A stretch of 12,395 nt of DNA from Litorivivens sp041625575 (GTDB taxonomy: Bacteria; Pseudomonadota; Gammaproteobacteria; Pseudomonadales; Spongiibacteraceae), in NCBI GenBank assembly GCA_041625575.1, contig JBFJTG010000094.1, positions 1 to 12,395 on the forward strand, in the 5' to 3' direction. Position numbers and translations under genes: made by a program. A model generated the notes under the pieces. That model saw only the letters and a program-made list of their open reading frames with translations. It did not search any database and had not been told where the DNA came from. Shown here piece after piece: positions 6,535-12,395 of this stretch. Within the stretch, counting starts at the first letter, position 1; every line of letters starts with the position of its first letter.

Positions 6535-7941
6535 TTACCGGCGCGGACCTCGCATTCTGACCGGAGCTGACCCAGCGTCACCAGATTTACTTTCAACGGG
6601 CGCGACATCATTTTGCTCAGCGTCATCCTCCAGCGCAGGTTTCGCCGACTCGCCAAAACGGCCGGACTCGATATAGTCGACAACCTCTTTCTCTTCGCGG
6701 TCAACGGTACGAATAAACTGGCCGCTAAAATCCTCGTCATCACTGATGATATAAGGCGTGATGAGCACAACAGTTTCCGTGCGCAAACTGGTCTTTTCGT
6801 TACTTGAAAAAAGCTTTCCGAGCAATGGGATATCTTTCAGGAAAGGAACACCGCTTCGCGTCTCGGTAACCGTATTTTTTAACAAGCCGCCAATAAATAC
6901 CGTTTGCTTGTCATTAGTAATCAGATTGGTCACCACCTCGGTCGTATTTTTAGAGGGGATACCATTGTTCACGCTACCGGTACTGATCTGCGGGTAAATA
7001 TCGAGCATCACTTTGTTGTTAGCGTCAATCGACGGCGTGACCCGTAAAATAACACCCGATTCAAGAAACTCGATGCTTTCGGTAGTGACCTGATTGATCG
7101 TCGTCGTCACGCGGTAGCCGATACGCTCGCCCACCACCACCGAAGCTTCCTTGTTTTCCAGCGCCAGCAACTTAGGTGTCGATATTGTGCGCAAGCGACC
7201 ATCCGTTTGCAGTGCATCCAACAGCAAATCAATATTGTCGTTTACAACATTCGCGAATAAACCCGGCGCTCCCGGTGCCGCCAAACCCTGCACACCAAAA
7301 CGCTTAACTTCGCCCGGATCAACCGAGAATAGTTTTGTCCAATTAATGCCGTGAGCCAAACTATCGTTGAGCGTAATTTCCAATATTCTTGCTTCAATGA
7401 GTATTTGGCGCGGCGCTGCATCTATGACATCCAGCAGTCTTTGAATTTTGTAAAGAAAGTCGGGCTTATCTTCAATAACAAGCACTCGCTCTTGCGCGGC
7501 CAATGTCACTTTTCCGTAACTGGAAATATAACTTTTTGCGACTTCCATAAGTGCTTGCGGATCAGCGTAACGAACGGGATAAGCTTTAACACTCGTAACA
7601 CCACTAGCAGAACTGGAGCCTACATTTTTCTTATCAATAATGTAGTAGGTTTTCCCCCGCTTCTCTGCCACAAAGCCGGCCATTTCAGCAACCGACTTAA
7701 CCGCTTCGTCCATGGTTACGTCAAACAGGTTAAAAGAGAGTTCGCCTTTAACATCCTTTTCCAACAGTATGCTCACCCGCCCCTTTTGCGCCAACATAGC
7801 CATAAGGTCTCGCACCGGAGTATCGTTGGCGCTCATGGAAAACCGTTCCTGAGCAAGCGTCGTCACAGAAAACAGTGAAGCCAGTAGAAAAACAACAGGA
7901 ATGAAGCTAAACCGAAAACCCAAGTATCTAGCTTGTCTCAT
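6535..7941 (-). CDS. Short secretin (PilQ/MshL/GspD superfamily) outer-membrane channel
   Basis: A 468-residue secretin forming the outer-membrane gate of a pilus or type II-like machine. A signal peptide ends near residue 30 (SVTTLA-Q). An STN-type domain covers about 33-103 (FSMSANDTPVRDLMAMLAQK onward), then an N1-like domain about 116-176 (YPVRYADPQALMEVAKSYIS). The secretin core runs about 177-400, with QILIEARILEI, STPKLLALENKEASVVVGER and the hallmark GVPFLKDIPLLGKLFSS (364-380). The tail (about 430-468) is acidic and low-complexity. Canonical PilQ is around 700 residues with N-terminal AMIN peptidoglycan-binding domains; there is no room for them here, so it is closer to MshL-type secretins. 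Its ATG shares one base with the stop of the upstream PilP-like gene (TAATG). No pilotin is encoded nearby. Confidence 0.92.
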   Translation of the reverse strand: MRQARYLGFRFSFIPVVFLLASLFSVTTLAQERFSMSANDTPVRDLMAMLAQKGRVSILLEKDVKGELSFNLFDVTMDEAVKSVAEMAGFVAEKRGKTYYIIDKKNVGSSSASGVTSVKAYPVRYADPQALMEVAKSYISSYGKVTLAAQERVLVIEDKPDFLYKIQRLLDVIDAAPRQILIEARILEITLNDSLAHGINWTKLFSVDPGEVKRFGVQGLAAPGAPGLFANVVNDNIDLLLDALQTDGRLRTISTPKLLALENKEASVVVGERIGYRVTTTINQVTTESIEFLESGVILRVTPSIDANNKVMLDIYPQISTGSVNNGIPSKNTTEVVTNLITNDKQTVFIGGLLKNTVTETRSGVPFLKDIPLLGKLFSSNEKTSLRTETVVLITPYIISDDEDFSGQFIRTVDREEKEVVDYIESGRFGESAKPALEDDAEQNDVAPVESKSGDAGSAPVRMRGPRR

Positions 7942-8291
7942 TAGCGTAAACCTCTGGCACTGTCGCCGGCGTATACCGGAATTTGGTATTCAACCTCGTT
8001 TTTCTTAAAAACCACTAAGCCTTCCATAATTTCAACCACGGTATAAGCGTCGATAACATCACCTTCCATCACAACCTTGCCGTTGACATTGGCAGAACGG
8101 TAGCCACCCGAAATCATTACAGCTCGCACCACGGGCAGTATGGATGTACTGACTAGCCCGCCGCTGCCGCTGAATCCCAGCGGCGGCGCCTTAAAGGGGT
8201 CATTGCGCAGCCGCAAGTCTTCATCCGCTACCGCGCCTGGGCCGATCAGGAGCGCAACAACAAAAATCAAACGACTCCTCCGCCTGGTCAT
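7941..8291 (-). CDS. PilP/MshK/GspC-like periplasmic connector
   Basis: A 116-residue exported protein. A basic start (MTRRRSR) and a hydrophobic stretch form a signal peptide, probably cut near AVA-DED (about 22). RNDPFKAPP (29-37) is the DPF-type motif common in PilP and MshK proteins. The remaining part, about 50-110, is beta-rich (VNGKVVMEGDVI, YTVVEIMEGLVVFKKNEVEY), consistent with the small HR/PilP domain that docks on the secretin's N-domains. Unlike classical PilP there is no lipobox cysteine, so it should be soluble or loosely held instead of a lipoprotein. The start overlaps the stop of the PilO-like gene by four bases (ATGA). Position directly before the secretin supports the assignment more than sequence alone. 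Confidence 0.72.
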   Translation of the reverse strand: MTRRRSRLIFVVALLIGPGAVADEDLRLRNDPFKAPPLGFSGSGGLVSTSILPVVRAVMISGGYRSANVNGKVVMEGDVIDAYTVVEIMEGLVVFKKNEVEYQIPVYAGDSARGLR

Positions 8292-8851
8292 TTGGCGACC
8301 CGATAATTTGCCATTCGTAGCGTCATATTCAAATTGGGATCCGTAGCTGTCCGGTTTCCTGCAGAGACTTCAAAATGGTCCACAACAATGAAACCCAGTT
8401 GTCGGTTCACCGCTTGAAGCCAGCTAAACAGGCTGAAATAATCGCCGCGCAATGAAACTTCAAAGGGAATCTCGTCAAAAACCATAATGTGCTTGCTCGG
8501 CAGTGGCTTAACACTCTCAAGGGTAACGCCATTGACCCAGGATATTTTCTGCAACTCCCCAACAATATGGCTTTCTATCTTCGCAGTTGAAACCGCCCCC
8601 GCCGTGCCAAACAGTTTCGACTCCAGCTCAGCCATGGATAGATAGCGGCTCTCGATTTGTGCCTCAAGCTCAGGGCCGTAAGCAATTGCCTCCCCGAGAC
8701 TTTCATTACTTTTCAAAAGCGAATTCAGGTCAGTCACTTGCGGCTTTATGACGTAGAGCGCCAGCGCAGTAACGAGCAGCAACAAGACACCTGCCAACAA
8801 AAGCCGCAGAGACCGCGGGTCAACGTGCTCGGACCAGTTTATTGGCTTCAT
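8288..8851 (-). CDS. PilO/MshJ-like inner-membrane alignment protein
   Basis: A 187-residue bitopic membrane protein: a short cytoplasmic N-terminus (MKPINWSEHVDPRSL), one membrane helix at about 16-36 (RLLLAGVLLLLVTALALYV), a coiled-coil stretch at about 40-75, then a periplasmic ferredoxin-like domain ending with strands such as FEVSLRGDYFSLFSWLQAVN. This is the layout of PilO, MshJ and GspM, which pair with PilN-type proteins to link the cytoplasmic motor to the secretin. I chose the ATG at 8851, whose A is the last base of the preceding TGA (TGATG). A TTG three bases upstream (8854) would make a 4-base overlap instead. AGGAGAAAGG upstream serves either start. Confidence 0.78.
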   Translation of the reverse strand: MKPINWSEHVDPRSLRLLLAGVLLLLVTALALYVIKPQVTDLNSLLKSNESLGEAIAYGPELEAQIESRYLSMAELESKLFGTAGAVSTAKIESHIVGELQKISWVNGVTLESVKPLPSKHIMVFDEIPFEVSLRGDYFSLFSWLQAVNRQLGFIVVDHFEVSAGNRTATDPNLNMTLRMANYRVAK

Positions 8852-9504
8852 CAATCCTTTCTCCTCGGATTAACAATGATGGCCAGCTCAAATTCAACGA
8901 GATCTGTATTACCCAAGGTCCTGCGACCGGAGCGTATAATCTTCACCGTATTCACTTCGGCTTGCTTGAGAAGCTCCCCGACAAAATCGGATAATTTGGC
9001 GTAGTTTCTCGCATAACCCAGTACTTCCATATGCGTTTCTATCTGCCATGCCTTTTCTGTATCCGCCTGATTCTGTTTTGGCAGCACAATAAAATAGCCG
9101 TTAGATGTCGCCGCCACTTTCTTATCGACAATGCTGCCTGCACGGCCGAAGGTCAGCTTCGCAAACCACACCTCGCTGCTATCCAGCGCCCGGTCAATAG
9201 CAACAAGTAATCCCGGCGCAGTCTGACCGCCACGAAAACCCGACAGCACGAAGAGCTGGTCGCTCATCGACTTAATCTGCTCATCAAGGGTTTGCAGTTG
9301 CGCGCTTTTCTGATCAATCAACAGCTGCTTGCCACTTAGCGTACCGGCCGTTGCTTGCGCTGTTCCTGTCATAATTTGCAGCAAGGCAATAAGCAACGCC
9401 GCCAGCAGTGCAATAATTACTGCAACGCTGGCAAAGGCCTTTAGATCACCAAGAATTTGTCGATTTTTTCGGTAATCTTCCGGAATAAGATCAATGTCAC
9501 TCAT
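8851..9504 (-). CDS. PilN-like inner-membrane assembly protein
   Basis: A 217-residue PilN-family protein. The N-terminus MSDIDLIPEDYRKNR is the family's short cytoplasmic tail (consensus I-N/D-L-L/I-P), the part that in known systems inserts into a groove of PilM. One membrane helix follows at about 22-44 (LKAFASVAVIIALLAALLIA), then a coiled coil (about 55-85) and a periplasmic alpha/beta domain. The frame is open ten residues further upstream, but the ATG at 9504 puts the conserved motif at the very start and gives an ATGA overlap with the PilM-like stop. A G-rich stretch just upstream serves as ribosome site. PilN and PilO proteins form heterodimers; their genes are adjacent here in the usual order. 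Confidence 0.83.
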   Translation of the reverse strand: MSDIDLIPEDYRKNRQILGDLKAFASVAVIIALLAALLIALLQIMTGTAQATAGTLSGKQLLIDQKSAQLQTLDEQIKSMSDQLFVLSGFRGGQTAPGLLVAIDRALDSSEVWFAKLTFGRAGSIVDKKVAATSNGYFIVLPKQNQADTEKAWQIETHMEVLGYARNYAKLSDFVGELLKQAEVNTVKIIRSGRRTLGNTDLVEFELAIIVNPRRKD

Positions 9505-10604
9505 CCGGCCCACCCCCGCAATGCCAGCCCGCAACTCAAGGGCAAGCAGGAATCGGAGAGCTCCGGCGGTACACTAAGAAAATCCTGCAAGGGCTCGTAG
9601 CTCGCCACTGGCGATAAGACATGAACAGGAAGCTTCACGATTTCACCCAGCACTTGATGCGCCAATGGCCATTCGCTTGCCGCACCAAGCAGAAACAGCT
9701 GCCGAATGGGTTCGCCACGCGTTTGCGAAGCGGCGTAGGCCGTCGCTTTTTCAATTTCATTGGAGAGCTTTAGGAAAAGTGGCTTTAATATCTGCCCAAC
9801 GGTAGCCGGCAGAGCGCCATTTCGGGCTTCGTCCTCGGCATTGGTCTGCGCTGGTGTTGCCACTTGCTGGCGCAACATTCTGCGGGCAAAAGACTCGTCC
9901 ACATCCAGCGAACGGCACAATTGCTGGATAATGTCCCGCTCACCCAGCAAAACCTCGCGATCCAAAATTAGACGGCGCCCGGAGAAAACCGACAGAGAAC
10001 TTTTGTAGCGGCCAAAGCTTACCGAAATACTATTGTGGTAATTGTCGGGCGCGGCAACGGCGGCCAACAAGCGATTAATGGCTACCGGTGCAATCTCCAG
10101 CGCATCCACATTGAGTCCCGCCCGGCGTAAGCGCTCCAGATAGTCAATGACGACGCCCCGTTCCGCAACGGAAACCAAAGCCAGCTGATCCTCATTTTTC
10201 GCGTTAGCTCGAATAGGCATGTAATCAACCACAAATTCTGACAGTGGCCCGTCGAGGCGATCCTTAATCTGATTCAATATCGCTGCCCCGCCTTCACCGG
10301 GCTGCGATTCCTTGTAGTTTACGTAGAGCAGGCGGTAATGCTCGGCGGGCAAGCAGCTATAGACCTTGCGACCAACAAAACCCTCTTTCAAGGCAGGTGC
10401 GAGCAGACGCTTTAAATACTTCGGATTTTCCAGCAGCTGGTCTATATCACCGTCAACGTCGAGCAGGGCTGCAGCAGATATGACCGGAGAGTCGCCACCC
10501 ATACGAAGCTGCACGAGGTTAATCGCGTCTTCGAGAATTGAAAAACCGATAGCGCTGTACCCAGGACCACGTCCCATGGCTAGCCAAGCAGGAGCCACCT
10601 TCAA
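9501..10604 (-). CDS. PilM-like actin-fold cytoplasmic ATPase of the assembly complex
   Basis: A 367-residue protein of the PilM/MshI type, an actin-like ATP-binding protein that docks on the PilN tail at the inner face of the membrane. Blocks include YSAIGFSILEDAINLVQLR (16-34), LRRAGLNVDALEIAPVAINR (159-178), SISVSFGRYKSSLSVFSGRR (192-211) and QLFLLGAAS (302-310), in the places of the family's nucleotide-binding segments. The last has GA where GG is commoner. The only start in frame after the TAG two codons upstream is TTG at 10604, backed by GGGAG six bases before it. An ATG at residue 10 (10577) has no ribosome site. The TTG overlaps the stop of a small upstream ORF (TTGA). It heads a five-gene operon in which every junction overlaps. 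Confidence 0.82.
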   Translation of the reverse strand: MKVAPAWLAMGRGPGYSAIGFSILEDAINLVQLRMGGDSPVISAAALLDVDGDIDQLLENPKYLKRLLAPALKEGFVGRKVYSCLPAEHYRLLYVNYKESQPGEGGAAILNQIKDRLDGPLSEFVVDYMPIRANAKNEDQLALVSVAERGVVIDYLERLRRAGLNVDALEIAPVAINRLLAAVAAPDNYHNSISVSFGRYKSSLSVFSGRRLILDREVLLGERDIIQQLCRSLDVDESFARRMLRQQVATPAQTNAEDEARNGALPATVGQILKPLFLKLSNEIEKATAYAASQTRGEPIRQLFLLGAASEWPLAHQVLGEIVKLPVHVLSPVASYEPLQDFLSVPPELSDSCLPLSCGLALRGWAG

Positions 10605-10678
10605 TCTCTACTCCCGGTCACACTGCCAAAGAACAAGCCGCATTGGGCCATGCCATAATGGGCATCGGCATTGATCAT
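10601..10678 (-). CDS. Possible small ORF coupled to the PilM-like gene
   Basis: A 25-codon ORF (MINADAHYGMAQCGLFFGSV and five more residues) begins at an ATG at 10678 preceded by AGAGGGG five bases upstream, a strong ribosome site. An in-frame ATG-ATG at 10705 would make it 34 residues (adding MMKLKRGAA) but lacks a ribosome site. Its TGA overlaps the TTG start of the PilM-like gene by four bases, the same kind of junction seen through the rest of the operon. It matches no family I know. It may be a real micro-protein, a leader ORF that delivers ribosomes to a poor TTG start, or chance. Codon use cannot be judged at this length. Confidence 0.35.
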   Translation of the reverse strand: MINADAHYGMAQCGLFFGSVTGSRD

Positions 10679-10751
10679 CGCCGCCCCTCTTTTGAGTTTC
10701 ATCATTATTATGTCGACCAGACCATAGGCCAGCCGCCCTACCTACTTGGCA

Positions 10752-10780
10752 CATGTACGAGTCTGTGAGTATAGTACATG
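10752..10780. promoter_or_regulatory. Inverted repeat flanking a candidate -10 in the divergent pilus promoter region
   Basis: CATGTAC (10752-10758) and GTACATG (10774-10780) are perfect inverted arms separated by 15 bases. Between them the minus strand reads TATACT (10773-10768), the best -10 candidate for the five-gene operon, though without a recognisable -35. A regulator binding the arms would sit on this promoter and only about 25 bases from the divergent promoter's -35. The role is inferred from position and symmetry. Confidence 0.35.
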
Positions 10781-10805
10781 AACACGCCTGATAGCGGATA
10801 CCGGC

Positions 10806-10834
10806 TTGACAGAGCGCGTTACTCGGCATTTTAT
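10806..10834 (+). promoter_or_regulatory. Likely promoter of the minor prepilin operon
   Basis: A perfect -35, TTGACA (10806-10811), is followed after 17 bases by TTTTAT (10829-10834), a 4 of 6 match to the -10. Shifting one base gives TTTATT at an 18-base spacing. Transcription would start near 10841 and leave only about 20 bases before the proposed TTG start of the first prepilin gene. Confidence 0.55.
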
Positions 10835-10862
10835 TCCGGAGTAGGCAATCGCCACGACATCG

Positions 10863-11459
10863 TTGTTAATACCGCCCTTACCGAAACCTGCGCCACACGA
10901 CGACAGGTCCGTCACGCAATGCTCTCGCATTGCCGGCTTTACCCTTATCGAGATTCTGGTCGTAGTCAGCCTGATCGCCATTTTCTCACTCTATATGCTA
11001 TCGGGAAAATCCGGGCTGACAGAGGTGAAGCTCACCAATGCGGCCAAGGAAATTGCCAGCGCTTTAAAAATAGCGCGAAGCGAAGCCATGCGCACCGGCA
11101 TCCCCCACGGGGTCACCGCAACGGCGGTTTCCCAGCGCGTGCGTGTCTACGAGCTTACTCCCGGCGCCCTTCCCGTGCGAACCTACACTGTCAGGCACCC
11201 GCACTCCAAGCAATTCATCGACTTCACCGTGGGTGAGAGCAGCGGATTCGAAGGCGTCACTGTCAGCAGTGTAGACTTCACCTACGGAATCGGCGTGAAC
11301 CAGAACGACATCGACTTTAACAGCGCTGGTGTACCCTACTTTGATAGCGGCGCCACCTCACTCCCGCTGGCCAGCGCATCCATTACCCTGACGGCAGGCG
11401 CCGACACGAAAACAATTACCGTCGAGCCTACAAACGGACGCGTAAAGGTATCGCCATGA
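10863..11459 (+). CDS. GspH/FimT-like minor prepilin
   Basis: A type IV prepilin-like protein. The class III signal is clear: CSRIAG, cleaved before FTLIEILVVVSLIAIFSLYM, with the conserved Glu at mature position 5 and the N-terminal helix. The body has the KEIASALKIARSEAMRTG segment of GspH/FimT proteins and ends with TITVEPTNGRVKVSP, like the family's last strands. In known systems such proteins belong to the priming complex at the filament tip. The start is unclear. A TAG at 10842-10844 limits the frame; within it the only standard start is TTG at 10863, giving a 25-residue leader without a ribosome site. GGAG at 10838 is 21 bases away. An ATG at 10919 is one base out of frame. Confidence 0.8.
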   Translation: MLIPPLPKPAPHDDRSVTQCSRIAGFTLIEILVVVSLIAIFSLYMLSGKSGLTEVKLTNAAKEIASALKIARSEAMRTGIPHGVTATAVSQRVRVYELTPGALPVRTYTVRHPHSKQFIDFTVGESSGFEGVTVSSVDFTYGIGVNQNDIDFNSAGVPYFDSGATSLPLASASITLTAGADTKTITVEPTNGRVKVSP

Positions 11460-11890
11460 GCGTGCGGCCACGTTCACGCTACAGCAGAGGCATTTCCTAC
11501 CCCGAGGTGCTTGCCGCCGTTGTTATGATGGCGGTGCTTTTAGTGCCTGCCATCGAGGCTTTGCGTTCGGCGCTTTTCTCAAGCGTCAGCCATGAGCAAT
11601 TACTGCTTGAGCACTACGCACTGCGCTCGAAAGTGGAAGACCTGCTCTCGCGGCCCTTTGGTGAGCTCGAAATCAACGCTGCCGGTGAAGCCACGCCCAG
11701 CGCACTCAGTGATGCCTACCTGCTCGCAAATGGCAGCAGCGTGCAGCGAGATGTCTACATAGCGGCCCACGACATGGACAACGCCGACGCGGACAACAAC
11801 CCGCGCACCGGCACCGATGACGGGGCTCTGTGGCTGCGGGTCAGCATCCCCAACAGCAACCACAGTATAGAATGGGTGGTGAGCGAATGA
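11456..11890 (+). CDS. PilV/GspI-like minor prepilin
   Basis: A 144-residue prepilin-like protein. A 12-residue basic leader (MSVRPRSRYSRG) is followed by the cleavage site and ISYPEVLAAVVMMAVLLVPA, with Glu at mature position 5 (residue 17) and a hydrophobic N-terminal helix. The block EHYALRSKVEDLLSRPFGEL and the small size suit PilV/GspI-type minor pilins. Ile at +1 and Pro at +4 differ from the common F-T-L-I-E pattern but are tolerated in the family. The C-terminal half has an Asp/Asn-rich stretch (HDMDNADADNNPRTGTDDGA, about 103-122) that could bind Ca2+. The ATG overlaps the stop of the previous gene by four bases (ATGA), and the next gene repeats that junction. Confidence 0.78.
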   Translation: MSVRPRSRYSRGISYPEVLAAVVMMAVLLVPAIEALRSALFSSVSHEQLLLEHYALRSKVEDLLSRPFGELEINAAGEATPSALSDAYLLANGSSVQRDVYIAAHDMDNADADNNPRTGTDDGALWLRVSIPNSNHSIEWVVSE

Positions 11891-12395
11891 AGTCCGTCGC
11901 CAAGCCCGGTCAGGGCTTAACACTGGTCGAAATGCTGTTCTCGATCGCGATCACGGCTGCGCTAGTGGTCGGCCTGGCCGGCATCGTCAATACGGCACTG
12001 CAATCACGGAGCCTGGTTGAAAAACGCATGGAGCTGCTGCTGGACGCGCAATTTGCGATGGAACGTATGGCAAGCATGGTTCGCACATCCAGCAAACTAC
12101 TCCTCCCCCTGGCCGACAACCCCGGCACCACGTGGCGCGAGCATGTGCGGGAACAGAGCATACCCGCCGCCGCGCCCGAACCCGGCAGCACCTTCGCCAC
12201 GGCCGTTTTGGCCATTACACTGAGCTACCACATCGACGCCGACGGCGATGGCTGGTCTGACGCCAATGATGACAAAGACTTTTATGACTTTAACGGCAAC
12301 CTGCTGCGCGATGCCGGCGAGCCCGAGCGCTTCGACGAAGATTTAGGCGTCGACAATCACGAGGACAATGCCGCAGGCATCGTCGGCATAGATGA
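11887..12395 (+). CDS. PilW/GspJ-like minor prepilin, cut by the window edge
   Basis: The frame starts at an ATG overlapping the previous stop (ATGA) and stays open for 169 codons to the window end. The leader MKSVAKPGQG is cut before LTLVEMLFSIAITAALVVGL, with Glu at mature position 5, followed by a region like QSRSLVEKRMELLLDAQFAM, typical of PilW/GspJ proteins. Leu replaces the usual Phe at +1. About residues 115-165 are strongly acidic and contain DADGDGWSD (117-125), an exact DxDxDGxxD Ca2+-loop pattern, then DFNGNLLRDAGEPERFDEDL, which looks like a second degenerate loop. Known GspJ and PilW cores do not, as far as I recall, carry such loops, so this may be an inserted or tip-exposed element. 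Later genes of the operon lie outside the window. Confidence 0.78.
   Translation, partial: MKSVAKPGQGLTLVEMLFSIAITAALVVGLAGIVNTALQSRSLVEKRMELLLDAQFAMERMASMVRTSSKLLLPLADNPGTTWREHVREQSIPAAAPEPGSTFATAVLAITLSYHIDADGDGWSDANDDKDFYDFNGNLLRDAGEPERFDEDLGVDNHEDNAAGIVGID

Noticed and set aside
7351..7878. 175-codon plus-strand frame opposite the secretin gene
   Set aside because: It is antisense to conserved secretin domains and its translation resembles no family; a shadow frame.
10746..10762. TTGGCACATGTACGAG as a sigma-54 promoter, which would fit pilin control
   Set aside because: TGGCAC matches the -24 half, but the required TTGC-like -12 element at the right spacing is absent (CGAG).
10778..11236. 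152-codon plus-strand frame starting at ATG 10778
   Set aside because: It runs mostly across the first prepilin gene in another frame and its translation is low-quality (rich in R, H and C). The GFTLIE prepilin frame is clearly the real one.

Overview
The window looks like chromosomal DNA of a free-living, probably marine or environmental gammaproteobacterium. The evidence is an enteric-type ilvY/ilvC divergon with a long (class II) ketol-acid reductoisomerase, a Pseudomonas-like pssA protein, an msrP-msrQ pair, and type IV pilus-like assembly genes. A lineage near the Cellvibrionales/Spongiibacteraceae is my guess from gene content, not something the sequence proves. No tRNA, rRNA, CRISPR array, transposase or phage gene was found.

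Region 1 (1-2785, minus strand). pssA (phosphatidylserine synthase) is followed, in the same direction, by msrP and msrQ, the periplasmic methionine sulfoxide repair enzyme and its membrane heme partner. msrP and msrQ overlap by one base. The left 233 bases contain no convincing gene, only a possible terminator hairpin.

Region 2 (2808-5409). ilvY (LysR-type regulator, minus) and ilvC (plus) are divergent around a 166-base control region. It holds a 9-base direct repeat at 31-base spacing and a plausible ilvC promoter. ilvC ends in a textbook terminator. This is isoleucine/valine synthesis under substrate-responsive control.

Region 3 (5410-6534). A single gene for an RMD1/DUF155-family membrane-anchored protein of unknown bacterial role. 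It has a structured leader that may mask its ribosome binding site. A strong hairpin without a T tract follows in the convergent gap.

Region 4 (6535-10678, minus strand). Five tightly overlapping genes read in the order PilM-like, PilN-like, PilO-like, PilP/MshK-like, secretin. This is a complete cytoplasm-to-outer-membrane alignment complex of a type IV pilus, MSHA-type or type II secretion-like machine. The secretin is short and has no room for AMIN domains, and the PilP-like protein has no lipobox. The set therefore resembles mshI-J-K-L-type machines more than canonical pilMNOPQ. A 25-34 codon ORF sits directly upstream and overlaps the TTG start of the PilM-like gene.

Region 5 (10806-12395, plus strand). 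Diverging from region 4 is an operon of three overlapping minor prepilin genes (GspH/FimT-like, PilV/GspI-like and PilW/GspJ-like), the last cut by the window edge. The third carries a Ca2+-loop motif. The divergent pair of operons probably forms one filament system: alignment complex and channel on one side, tip-complex pilins on the other. Its motor ATPases, inner-membrane platform, major pilin and prepilin peptidase are not in this window.
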